Assembly (NCBI GenBank): GCA_947501615.1
Contig: CANMWK010000001.1
Location: 62,001-126,000 of the forward strand
Direction of reading: 5' to 3'
Origin: an uncultured Tenacibaculum sp.
GTDB lineage: Bacteria; Bacteroidota; Bacteroidia; Flavobacteriales; Flavobacteriaceae
DNA: 64,000 nucleotides
The notes beneath the pieces were generated by a model. It was not told where the DNA came from, did no database searches, and saw only the letters and a list, made by a program, of their open reading frames with translations. The translations under genes were made by a program, and so were the position numbers. Of the stretch, positions 43,978-52,470 are shown one piece after another. Every line of letters starts with the position of its first letter. Position 1 is the stretch's first letter.

Positions 43978-45007
43978 ACTCCGCTTCAGAAACATTAGCA
44001 CTTTCGAATGTTGCCATTTCATTTAAAAAGTTTACTGCCGATTGAATTATAGGATAAGCAACTGCCACACCAGAACCTTCTCCTAATCGCATTCCTAAAT
44101 TAAGAATTGGTTTTACGTTTAAATAAGACAACATTTTTTCATGACCTTGTTCTCCAGACGTGTGAGAAAAAATACAATAGTCTAAAACATTTTTATCAAT
44201 AGCGTGAGCTGTAAGTAAGGCAGAAGTAACAATAAATCCGTCAACTAAAATTGTCATTTGTAAACGAGCCGCTTCTAATATCGCACCACATAACATCACA
44301 ATTTCAAAACCACCAAAACTAGTTAAAACGTCAATCGGATTTTGAATATCGTTTTTATGTAAATCAAATACAGCTCTTAAAATTTCACCTTTAGTATTTA
44401 CACCATTATCATCTAAACCAGTTCCTTTTCCAACGCATTTTTCAATTGGTGTATCAGTAAAATAACTCATTAATAAAGATGCCGCCGAAGTATTTCCAAT
44501 TCCCATTTCACCAAAACCAACAATATTTGTTCCTTGGTTATGTAGTTTTTGAATTACTTTTTTACCAGCCTCTAAAGCAGCTTTACATTGATTTTCTGAC
44601 ATTGATTTTCCTTCAGAATAATCTGAAGTTCCATCAGCAATTTTATGATTTAAAAGTTTTTCACTGTACTCAAAAGTTCCATTTACACCAGCATCTACAA
44701 TGTATAAGTCAATATTATTTTGTTTACAAAACACATTAATAGCTGCTCCATCTTGGGTGAAATTTAAAACCATTTGTTGTGTAACTTCTTGTGGATACGG
44801 ACTTACAGGTTTGTTTTTTACAATTCCATGATCACCAGCAAAAACAACAACTGCAGGATTGTTTAGTTCTGGAGTTAATGTATTTTGAATCTGACTAATT
44901 TGTAATGCGATTTTTTCTAAAACACCTAACGAACCAATAGGTTTAGTTTTAAAATCTATTTTCTTCTGTATATCCTTAATTAAGGTAGTAGAGATTGGTG
45001 AAATCAT
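43976..45007 (-). CDS. cobT: nicotinate-nucleotide--dimethylbenzimidazole phosphoribosyltransferase
   Basis: 343 aa. Family motifs: 'KPIGSLGVLEKIALQISQIQ' near residue 20, 'VVFAGDHGIVKNKPVSPYPQEVTQQM' (short hallmark 'AGDHGI' near 57), 'GFGEMGIGNTSAASLL' near 170, 'CIFSHTSGEQGHEKML' and 'LNLGMRLGEGSGVAVAYPI' with the catalytic Glu near 312. It makes alpha-ribazole phosphate from the lower base, so this organism assembles its own lower ligand loop. It follows cobU by 6 bases. Confidence 0.95.
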
Positions 45008-45013
45008 CTAGTT

Positions 45014-45517
45014 TTATTTTAAAGTTAAAGGCAAGCCAGAGACCATAAACGTGGCTTTGTTTGATTGTTTTGCTATAAATTGATTTACCCAGCCTTGTAA
45101 TTCAGTAAATTTTCTGCCGCTTTCAGTTTGTGCATGTAATCCCATACCAATTTCATTTGAAATAATAATTATAGTTGCATTCAATTCAGAAAGCTTTAAA
45201 ATTTCGTCTTTAGCTAATCGTAAACACGCTTCGATGTCATTTTTTGTATCTACAAAAAAGTTTGTTAGCCATAAAGTAACACAATCTATAACTACAGTAG
45301 CATTTTCTGGAATTACTTGACTGATGTTTTTTTCTTCCTCAATTGTTGTCCAACGTTCATCTCTATCAGAAATATGACGCTTCACCCGGTTTTTAAAATC
45401 TGCGTCCCAAATTCTAGAAGTAGCTAAGTAATAAGGAGTTTTAGATAAAGATTCTGCCAGTTGTTGTGCATAACTACTCTTGCCAGATCGTTCTCCTCCG
45501 GTGATATAATACATCAT
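45014..45517 (-). CDS. cobU: adenosylcobinamide kinase / guanylyltransferase
   Basis: 167 aa. P-loop 'TGGERSGKSSYAQQLAE' near residue 6, catalytic His of 'RVKRHISDRDERWTTIEE' near 48, 'VVIDCVTLWLTNFF' and 'ISNEIGMGLHAQTESGRKF'. It phosphorylates adenosylcobinamide and makes adenosylcobinamide-GDP, the substrate of CobS. First gene of the - strand operon; the 98-base gap to the divergent gene has no riboswitch. Confidence 0.95.
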   Translation of the reverse strand: MMYYITGGERSGKSSYAQQLAESLSKTPYYLATSRIWDADFKNRVKRHISDRDERWTTIEEEKNISQVIPENATVVIDCVTLWLTNFFVDTKNDIEACLRLAKDEILKLSELNATIIIISNEIGMGLHAQTESGRKFTELQGWVNQFIAKQSNKATFMVSGLPLTLK

Positions 45518-45615
45518 AATTGAAGAAAATTAGGAGACAAAGATTAGAAAGATTTTTTAGAAAAAGAAAATAATACTACGGAACTATGTATTTTAGCTAT
45601 GTTAAAATTAGTCGT

Positions 45616-46554
45616 ATGAAAGTGTCGTCGTTTATGCCTGCGGTAACCCAAATGATTTATGATATGGGGTTACAAAAATACTTAGAAGGAATAACATTTG
45701 AATGTCCTGCAATAGCCTTAGAAGAGAAGAAAGTTGTAGTAAAATATAAGCTAGAAGGACAAACATTAACTAGTGAAGAAATCAATACGATTTTTTCTAA
45801 AACTAAAGCAGAAGGGGGAACACTATATTATGTAGATGAACCAGTTTTAGAAACAGTTGCACCAGATTTAATTTTTACTCAAGATGTATGTGATGTGTGT
45901 CAGATCGATACAGAATCTGTAGCAAAATCAGCCTATAAATTACCTAAAATTCCTGAGTTAATTTCAATTACACCAAATTCTTTAGAAGATGTTTTTGATA
46001 ATGCTTTAACTGTAGCTAAAGCTATGGGAAAAGAAGAAGTAGGAATTGATTATATTCAAAAATTACGAGATCGTATTGCGGCTGTAGTTGATGTTCAACG
46101 TGAACATAAAATCCAATCTAAAAGCATCATGTTATTAGAATGGATTGAGCCTTTATTTAACTGTGGACATTGGATTCCACATCAAATTGGCCATGCTGGT
46201 GGAATCGATTTATTATCACACCCTTCAGGAGATAGTATTGTAATTCCTTGGGAAAAAATAGTAAAATATGATCCAGAAGTTTTAATTATAGCTCCTTGTG
46301 GTTATGGTATAGAAAGAACTTTAGAAGATATGGAGTTTTTAATTCATAAATCTGGATGGAACGACTTACGAGCTGTGAAAAACAAGAATGTTTATATCGC
46401 AGATTTTGCCATGTTTACACAATCTTCTGCTGGAACTTTGGTAGATGGAATAGAATGTTTAGCAGCTATGATTCACCCAGAATATTATTCAGTATCTGAA
46501 AAATTAAAGGCTAAATTCACAAATTATCACGATTTGGTAGTGGTTAATTTATAA
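45616..46554 (+). CDS. leaderless BtuF-like cobalamin-binding protein
   Basis: 312 aa from the ATG at 45616 ('MKVSSFMPAVTQMIYDMGL'); an earlier ATG at 45586 adds ten residues. The fold is the BtuF/TroA type, but there is no signal peptide, so it should be cytoplasmic. Hallmarks: 'FTQDVCDVCQID' (CxxC) near 100, 'LLEWIEPLFNCGHWIPHQIGHAGG' near 175, and 'IIAPCGYGIERT' near 230. It is divergent from cobU and lies upstream of the riboswitch, so it is not under its control. Its role, perhaps as a B12 chaperone or sensor, is unknown. Confidence 0.8.
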   Translation: MKVSSFMPAVTQMIYDMGLQKYLEGITFECPAIALEEKKVVVKYKLEGQTLTSEEINTIFSKTKAEGGTLYYVDEPVLETVAPDLIFTQDVCDVCQIDTESVAKSAYKLPKIPELISITPNSLEDVFDNALTVAKAMGKEEVGIDYIQKLRDRIAAVVDVQREHKIQSKSIMLLEWIEPLFNCGHWIPHQIGHAGGIDLLSHPSGDSIVIPWEKIVKYDPEVLIIAPCGYGIERTLEDMEFLIHKSGWNDLRAVKNKNVYIADFAMFTQSSAGTLVDGIECLAAMIHPEYYSVSEKLKAKFTNYHDLVVVNL

Positions 46555-46562
46555 TTAAACAA

Positions 46563-46570
46563 TACATTTG
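46563..46570 (+). promoter_or_regulatory. -7 promoter element of the riboswitch transcript
   Basis: TACATTTG matches TAnnTTTG exactly, about 40 bases before the first riboswitch helix, placing the start of transcription near 46577. Confidence 0.55.
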
Positions 46571-46604
46571 TCGCGATTTTTGGTTTTTCTTCAATTTTCA
46601 ATTG

Positions 46605-46760
46605 TAGGAAATTAAAAGGGAATTCGGTGTAAAACCGAAGCTGTACCCGCAACTGTAAGCTACAAAGCTTGTAACTAATTACTTTTAAACCACTGCGAAA
46701 GCGGGAAGGTAAGTTACAGGACGCAAGCCAGGAGACCTGCCAATATTTTTTAGATAACAA
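46605..46760 (+). promoter_or_regulatory. cobalamin riboswitch
   Basis: Class-defining parts are all present: GGGAATTCGGTG near 46618, ACCGAAGCTGTACCCGCAAC to 46653, ACTGCGAAAGCGGGAAGG near 46692, and the B12 box AAGCCAGGAGACCTGCC at 46725-46741. Downstream AAGCCTTCGGG and AAAAGGGGATG probably make the expression platform before the receptor start at 46811. It should shut off the receptor gene when adenosylcobalamin is plentiful. Confidence 0.94.
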
Positions 46761-46810
46761 GCCTTCGGGAAAAGGGGATGTTACTCATTTTTTAAATCAA
46801 ATGTAAATCG

Positions 46811-48718
46811 ATGAAAAAACAATTTGTAGTCGTAGGTGCTTTGGCTTGCCTTTTTACAAACATTAACTCGCATGCACAAGAAAAAGAAAAAAGCGAGAAA
46901 TTAGACGAAGTAGTGGTTACAGCTACTAAGTTTAAAACCAATAAAAAGAATATTGGTAGAATTGTTCAGCAAATTACTTCTGAAGATATTAAGAAAAATC
47001 AAGGAAAAACAATTGTAGATTTTTTGAATGACTTAGCTGGGGTTGAAATTAATGGTAATTACAGTAACAGAGGTCAGAATTTAGGATATTATATTCGAGG
47101 AGGACGAAACAGACAAGTCGCTATTTTAATTGATGGAATTAATGTGAATGATCCTTCTTCTTTTGCTGGAGATTTTGATTTACGTCAGATAGATGTTAAT
47201 CAAGTTGAAAGAATAGAGGTGATTAAAGGAGCTTCTTCAACTTTATATGGTACTGGAGCAGCTACAGGTGTTATCAATATTATTTTAAAGAAGGCTTCTA
47301 AAGATAAATTCGGCGGAACATTTACTACATCTGTAGGTAGTAATAGAGTGAGTCAGAATACTAAAATTGCACCGGATGAATTTACAGCTAACTTTAACTT
47401 TAATGGAACAGTAGATAAGATAGATTATATGCTTACTTTAAATGCAAATAATTCTTCTGGTTTATCTGCGTCTGAAAATGTAAATAAAAATATAGTTAAC
47501 AGAGAAGATAAATTTAACCGACAGAATGCTTTATTAAAAGTGGGGTATAATGCTACTGATAACCTTAGGATAGGAGTATTTGGTGGTTATGATGAATTTA
47601 GAACTGAATTTGATGGTTTTGAATTTGACCCAGTAACTTTTGAAGGTACAGCAGTAGATAGAGCTAATAGTTTTACAAGTAATCAAAGAAGGTTCGGACT
47701 TACAGCTGATTATAAATATAATAAAGGAGAGTTAAAAGTTAGAACTTCAATATTAAATATTAATAGAGATTTCTTTCCATCAAATGATGTTTACAAAGGA
47801 GATGTATATGGATTTGATGTGTTTAATAACTATAAAATAAATAAGGAATTCTCTTTTATAGCAGGAGTTGCTGGACAATATCAAGATATGTTGCAACGTA
47901 CTTCATTTAGAACAATTCAAGAAGGAGAAGGAAAACAACACTTTTTTGATCCTTATGTAACAGTAAACTATAATTCTGATTATAATTTTAACTTAAGCGT
48001 TGGAGGTAGGTTAAATATGCACAATGAATACGGAAGTAATTTTGTATATAATATTAATCCATCGTATAATTTTAATTTTTCAGAAAAAAATACAGTAAAG
48101 TTTTTTGCATCATATAGTACAGCATTCGTAACACCAACTTTAGCAGAAATTTTCAATAAATTACCATCTGTTGACGAGCTACAACCTGAAAAAGATATTA
48201 CTATTGAAGGAGGTTTTGAATTAAGTTTAGCAGATAAGCTTACATTAAATGGAACTTATTTTTACAGAGAAGAAACAGATAAAATAGGTTTTGATCCAGC
48301 GACTTTTCAATCTATTAATGATTTAGGAACATTTTTGGCAAGAGGTATAGAAACTGAAGTTACTTATACACCGTTAAAAGATTTATTATTAAGAGGTAAT
48401 TATACGTATATTGATAGAGAGGAAAGTTTACTATTAAAAATACCACAACACAAATTTGGCTTGGCAGTTGATTATAAAATTTTGGCTAAAACAAATACAT
48501 CTTTAACATATAAATATGTAGATGAAACTACAGATTTTGGAAATGCTTTTTTAGATGCATATAGTGTATTAGACTTTTTCGTTAATCATAGTTTGTATAA
48601 AGATAAGGTCACTGTTTTTGGTAGTGTAACTAATATATTAAATGAAGATTATCAGGAAATAGCAGGTTTTTCAACTAGAGGAAGAAACCTTAATGTTGGA
48701 ATAAAAGTTAGGTTTTAA
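46811..48718 (+). CDS. btuB: TonB-dependent vitamin B12 receptor
   Basis: 635 aa with a signal peptide (cleavage near residue 22, 'SHAQ'). Plug domain 'LDEVVVTATKFKTNKKNIGRIVQ' and 'IEVIKGASSTLYGTGAATGVINI'; 22-strand barrel with terminal 'GRNLNVGIKVRF'. The cobalamin riboswitch directly upstream assigns the substrate. It imports B12 or cobinamide across the outer membrane for the adjacent salvage genes. A terminator follows. Confidence 0.92.
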   Translation: MKKQFVVVGALACLFTNINSHAQEKEKSEKLDEVVVTATKFKTNKKNIGRIVQQITSEDIKKNQGKTIVDFLNDLAGVEINGNYSNRGQNLGYYIRGGRNRQVAILIDGINVNDPSSFAGDFDLRQIDVNQVERIEVIKGASSTLYGTGAATGVINIILKKASKDKFGGTFTTSVGSNRVSQNTKIAPDEFTANFNFNGTVDKIDYMLTLNANNSSGLSASENVNKNIVNREDKFNRQNALLKVGYNATDNLRIGVFGGYDEFRTEFDGFEFDPVTFEGTAVDRANSFTSNQRRFGLTADYKYNKGELKVRTSILNINRDFFPSNDVYKGDVYGFDVFNNYKINKEFSFIAGVAGQYQDMLQRTSFRTIQEGEGKQHFFDPYVTVNYNSDYNFNLSVGGRLNMHNEYGSNFVYNINPSYNFNFSEKNTVKFFASYSTAFVTPTLAEIFNKLPSVDELQPEKDITIEGGFELSLADKLTLNGTYFYREETDKIGFDPATFQSINDLGTFLARGIETEVTYTPLKDLLLRGNYTYIDREESLLLKIPQHKFGLAVDYKILAKTNTSLTYKYVDETTDFGNAFLDAYSVLDFFVNHSLYKDKVTVFGSVTNILNEDYQEIAGFSTRGRNLNVGIKVRF

Positions 48719-48762
48719 AATAAAACCAAATTTATACACATAAATATTGTTCTTTTATATAT

Positions 48763-48844
48763 AAACAAAGAGGTTGTTTTGAAAGTAGTCATTTCATTGT
48801 ATATGAAATCATATAAATACTTTTTAAAACAACCTCTTGTTTTT
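48763..48844. terminator. long bidirectional hairpin terminator
   Basis: AGAGGTTGTTTT (48769-48780) pairs with AAAACAACCTCT (48826-48837), flanked by A and T runs on both sides; the loop holds a second small hairpin. It lies between convergent genes. Confidence 0.75.
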
Positions 48845-48847
48845 GGT

Positions 48848-49360
48848 TTATATTAATTTTTTTACTTGTTGTTTAATGATAGCAATAGCGGTTTCTGTAG
48901 GACTTTCAATTTGAGAATAATCAATCAGTAAGTTTTCTCGTAATTCTTTTGCAGTAGTGCTGTTTTCAGCAGTAGTACGTATCTTATTAGCAATAGCTAA
49001 TTTAGAACCAACAACAGCTTTCCAAACATCTTCATGAACATAAATTTGTTGCACCATATTATGCTCATATTCTTGTTCTATATTAGCTAATAGTAAATGA
49101 ACATAGCTGTTTACATCATCTCCAATAGGATTTACTCTAGTTAATAGTTTTGCGGGATTAATACGTTCACAAAAAAGTAATAACCGCTCGTAAGCCTGAA
49201 GTTTAATAGGTAAACTTTCCTTTTTTTTAGCGATAAGTGCTTCAAATTTTTTCTCATTTTCATCGCGTTGTAAAAATGCGCTAAACATAAAATAAGCAAC
49301 GCCTCCAGCAACTAAAGCAGGTAAAGCATAGGCTAAGCCTTCTATTATTTTATCTTCCAT
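48848..49360 (-). CDS. small membrane-anchored protein (DUF7935-like)
   Basis: 170 aa. One N-terminal membrane helix (residues 9-29), then 'LQRDENEKKFEALIAKKKESLPIKLQAYERLLLFCERINP' and a helical domain with 'EYEHNMVQQIYVHEDVWKAV' and 'ENLLIDYSQIESPTETAIAII' (short parts). I believe this is the family called DUF7935, widespread in Bacteroidota; function unknown. It follows the amidohydrolase gene by 8 bases. Confidence 0.65.
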   Translation of the reverse strand: MEDKIIEGLAYALPALVAGGVAYFMFSAFLQRDENEKKFEALIAKKKESLPIKLQAYERLLLFCERINPAKLLTRVNPIGDDVNSYVHLLLANIEQEYEHNMVQQIYVHEDVWKAVVGSKLAIANKIRTTAENSTTAKELRENLLIDYSQIESPTETAIAIIKQQVKKLI

Positions 49361-49368
49361 ATATTCAG

Positions 49369-50640
49369 TTAGTTATTTAAAAAGTCTAAAGTTAATTGTG
49401 TCATAGCTTTTACGCCTAAAAGCATACTGCTTTCATCAATAATAAAATCAGGAGTATGGTGTGGATAAGGATTAGTATTACCCACTGTTTTTCCTCCTAA
49501 AAAGAAATAAAAACCAGGTACTTCTTTTTGAAAAAATGAAAAATCTTCTGCTCCAGTAATAGCTTTAATAAGCTTAACGTTTTCTTTTCCCGCTACATTG
49601 TGTAATGTGGGTAAAACTTGTTGTGTAAGATCGATATTATTGAAAGTAATAGGGTATCCTTTTTCAATTTCTATAGTAGCTTCCGCTCTATATGCTTTAG
49701 CAATGGCTGGTACCATTTCCTTCATTCGGTCATTAATTTGTTTTTGCATTCCATAATCTAATGTGCGAATAGTACCTATCATTTCAGCAGACTCTGGAAT
49801 AATATTGTTACGTACACCAGAATCTATTTTTCCAACAGTAATTACAGCTCCCTCGTTAGTTAAATCTGCTTCACGACTAATAATAGTTTGAAGTCCGTCA
49901 ATTATTTTTGCTGAAATCATAATCGGATCAATACTGGCCCATGGTCTAGAACCATGAGATTGTTTTCCTTTTACTTTAATTTTGAATCCTTGAGAAGCAG
50001 CCATTATCCCTCCAGCCTTATAGCTAATAGTGCCTACATCGAAACCAGACGCTATATGTAAACCAAAAATGGCATCAACATCAGGGTTTTTTAATACCCC
50101 TTCTTTAACCATAAGTGCTGCACCACCTTCTTCACCTTCAGGAGCACCTTCTTCTGCAGGTTGAAAAATGAATTTTACAGTTCCTTTAATTAAGTCTTTG
50201 TGATTAGAAAGAATCTCTGCAACTCCCATTAAAATTGCAGTATGTGTATCATGTCCACAAGCGTGCATTACACCAACATCTTTTCCTAGATACTTAGATG
50301 TTACAGTAGATTTAAAAGGTAAATCATTACGCTCAATTACGGGTAAGGCATCTATATCAGCCCGAAGCGCTATTACTTTTCCAGGAGTATTTCCTTTTAA
50401 AATTCCTACGACACCAGTTTTTGCAACATTTTCTTTAGTTTCTATTCCTAAACTTTTTAAATGTTGAGCAATAGTTTTCGCCGTTTTAAACTCACGATTA
50501 GATAATTCTGGATTTTTATGGAAATGTCTTCTCCATTGAATGACTTTATCTTCAATATGTTTAAAATCCTTTGATAAATCCTGAGAAAAAACGGTAAAGC
50601 AAGCACTAAAAATAATACAACTGCATAGTATTTTTTTCAT
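49369..50640 (-). CDS. secreted M20-family amidohydrolase
   Basis: 423 aa with a signal peptide (cleavage near residue 19, 'VFSQ'). M20/IAA-amino-acid hydrolase motifs: 'WRRHFHKNPELSNREF' near 37, 'ALRADIDALPV' near 92, metal site 'MHACGHDTHTAILMGVAEIL' near 125, 'EEGAPEGEEGGAALM' near 160 and 'ITGAEDFSFFQKEVPGFYFFLGG' near 375. It hydrolyses N-acyl or aminoacyl amides outside the cytoplasm; exact substrate unknown. Cotranscribed with the small membrane protein. Confidence 0.9.
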   Translation of the reverse strand: MKKILCSCIIFSACFTVFSQDLSKDFKHIEDKVIQWRRHFHKNPELSNREFKTAKTIAQHLKSLGIETKENVAKTGVVGILKGNTPGKVIALRADIDALPVIERNDLPFKSTVTSKYLGKDVGVMHACGHDTHTAILMGVAEILSNHKDLIKGTVKFIFQPAEEGAPEGEEGGAALMVKEGVLKNPDVDAIFGLHIASGFDVGTISYKAGGIMAASQGFKIKVKGKQSHGSRPWASIDPIMISAKIIDGLQTIISREADLTNEGAVITVGKIDSGVRNNIIPESAEMIGTIRTLDYGMQKQINDRMKEMVPAIAKAYRAEATIEIEKGYPITFNNIDLTQQVLPTLHNVAGKENVKLIKAITGAEDFSFFQKEVPGFYFFLGGKTVGNTNPYPHHTPDFIIDESSMLLGVKAMTQLTLDFLNN

Positions 50641-50718
50641 ATAAAATTGAATTTGAAAAGTTTTAGCATTTTATTTATGGTTAGCGTAAATATACAACTA
50701 TAATTTTTTTAAGAACTG

Positions 50719-50770
50719 TAAACAATTGTGAATAAAATTGAGTTTTACAAGTAGAAAAAGAAGAAATAAT
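50719..50770 (+). repeat. 52-bp direct repeat, left copy
   Basis: Identical over 52 bases to 52370-52421, starting TAAACAATTGTGAATAAAAT and ending GAAGAAATAAT. The two copies flank the GH16 gene and its pentanucleotide tract. The 335-base gap 50641-50975 otherwise holds no gene. Confidence 0.93.
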
Positions 50771-50913
50771 AGAACTGATCTCTAAATTATTTTTGGATAA
50801 TTCTGTTCATTTTCTTTGAAAAAGTTCGAATAAAAAGATGCTATAAATCTTTGATTTATATATCATAACCTAATATGATGTTGATTTGTTCAGTTTTGAG
50901 TATTTTTAGTTAC

Positions 50914-50973
50914 AAATCAAATCAAATCAAATCAAATCAAATCAAATCAAATCAAATCAAATCAAATCAAATC
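50914..50973 (+). repeat. AAATC pentanucleotide tandem repeat before the GH16 gene
   Basis: Twelve perfect AAATC units run directly into AAATGATG, which holds the start codon at 50976. Upstream TATTTTTAG may be the -7 promoter element, so the tract would form the whole leader of the mRNA. Copy-number change would alter leader length. Confidence 0.93.
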
Positions 50974-50975
50974 AA

Positions 50976-52160
50976 ATGATGTTAATAAACAAAGTAACCT
51001 ATTTTATTTTTGGAACATTATTATTTATCACTGTCGGATGTAAAAAAGAGCATAATGAAAATTTAGAGATTCAATGTGTAGATGATATTATTGTGAAAAT
51101 TTCATCGGAAGATGATGGTGCAATTGTAACTTATAAAGCTCCCGTAGCAGAAATTAATTCAAAATTCAAAGCTAAATTAATTAAAGGATTAGCATCAGGA
51201 GAAAAATTCCCAGTAGGAACGACCAGAAATACTTACGAAATTAACAATAACAAAGGAAATAGAATGACTTGTAGTTTTAATGTTACTGTTGTTAAGAAAC
51301 AATATTTAGCTAAAGCTCCTTATTTCATAAAAGAAAACCCTACTCCTGAAGGGAAAAAATGGGTAGTCGTTGATGAATTAACGGATGAATTTGAAAGTAC
51401 TTCAGAAAAAATTGACTCATTACAATGGAATCCAGACCCTTATAAAGAAGATCGTTTTTCTTGGATTGGTAGGTTTCCAGGGCTTTTTGAAAGTGATAAC
51501 GTGAAAATTAGTAATGGTGAACTTTGGTTAGAAACTGAAAAATTCGATAAAGCAAAATTTGTAAAAGGTAAAGAATGGACTCATGGAGGTGCAATTGTTA
51601 GATCGAAAGCTTTATTATTTCCTGGAACGTATTGTGAAACAAAAATGAAAACAACGGAAACCATAATGTCTGGGACATTTTGGATGTGTACACCAGATAA
51701 TAATTGTAAAAAATTTATTAAAAAAGAATTAGATGTAACTGAGAGTATTGGAAAGAGGTCATATGTAACACGACAACCAGAATTAGATTGGTATGAAAAC
51801 GCAGCTGTAGATTTTAGATCTGGTATTAATGCTACAGCAAGACAACGAAAATCAAAATGTTTACCTGCAATAAATGAAGGTAAGACAGTTAGTGATGTGT
51901 TGCCTGAAAATGATTTTCATACTTATGGTTTCTTTTGGGAAAGCCCAACAGAGTTACATTTTTATTTTGATGGAGTTTATGCTTTTTCAATTGATCCACC
52001 AACACCATTTAATGATGATATGGCTATAACGATGGCTTCAGAAACATATGACTTTAATATGCCAACTGACAATCCAAAGAATGATGGTTTTAATAAACCG
52101 CTTAAAGAAAGATCTACAAGATATAAGTATGTTAGAACTTGGAAATTAGTTAAGAAATAA
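50976..52160 (+). CDS. GH16 glycoside hydrolase lipoprotein with HYR-like N-terminal domain
   Basis: 394 aa. Lipobox 'FITVGCKK' near residue 22. Residues 30-112 look like a HYR/Ig-type domain ('CVDDIIVKISSEDDGAIVTY', 'FPVGTTRNTYEINNNKGN'). The rest is GH16: catalytic 'KELDVTESIG' (Glu251, Asp253, Glu256), 'HTYGFFWESPTELHFYFDG' near 320 and a late 'YDFNMPTDNP'. The E-L-D-x-x-E form and 'FYFDG' are usual in agarases, porphyranases and carrageenases, so a red-algal galactan is the likely substrate. Surface lipoprotein. It sits between 52-bp direct repeats, alone. Confidence 0.85.
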   Translation: MMLINKVTYFIFGTLLFITVGCKKEHNENLEIQCVDDIIVKISSEDDGAIVTYKAPVAEINSKFKAKLIKGLASGEKFPVGTTRNTYEINNNKGNRMTCSFNVTVVKKQYLAKAPYFIKENPTPEGKKWVVVDELTDEFESTSEKIDSLQWNPDPYKEDRFSWIGRFPGLFESDNVKISNGELWLETEKFDKAKFVKGKEWTHGGAIVRSKALLFPGTYCETKMKTTETIMSGTFWMCTPDNNCKKFIKKELDVTESIGKRSYVTRQPELDWYENAAVDFRSGINATARQRKSKCLPAINEGKTVSDVLPENDFHTYGFFWESPTELHFYFDGVYAFSIDPPTPFNDDMAITMASETYDFNMPTDNPKNDGFNKPLKERSTRYKYVRTWKLVKK

Positions 52161-52369
52161 AAGTTATTTTTTATAATTTGTGTTTAGGATTTGATTATTG
52201 TTTTACGGCATTAAAATTTATAAGTATTGTAAAGATAAAAAGTTAAAAATTGATTACTATCAAGTTTATAAATTTTAAAAAAGAATCTAAAAAAAGGTAA
52301 ATATTAAACACAGTTTTAAAACAGGATTTTAAGAAAATAAATGTTGTGAATTGATAAAATTTAGTTTGA

Positions 52370-52421
52370 TAAACAATTGTGAATAAAATTGAGTTTTACA
52401 AGTAGAAAAAGAAGAAATAAT
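52370..52421 (+). repeat. 52-bp direct repeat, right copy
   Basis: Perfect copy of 50719-50770. It lies directly upstream of pcrA, next to TAATTTAG, a possible -7 promoter element. The 310-base gap 52161-52470 contains no gene. Confidence 0.93.
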
Positions 52422-52470
52422 GGTGTAATTTAGCACAGAAATACTTTCAATTTATTTTTATTTAATTCCA

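Noticed and set aside
46527-46760. A 77-codon - strand open frame across the riboswitch
   Set aside because: The conserved cobalamin riboswitch on the + strand explains the sequence.
50719-52421. Insertion sequence between the 52-bp repeats
   Set aside because: No transposase or terminal inverted repeats; the cargo is one GH16 gene, and 52 bp is far longer than a usual target duplication.
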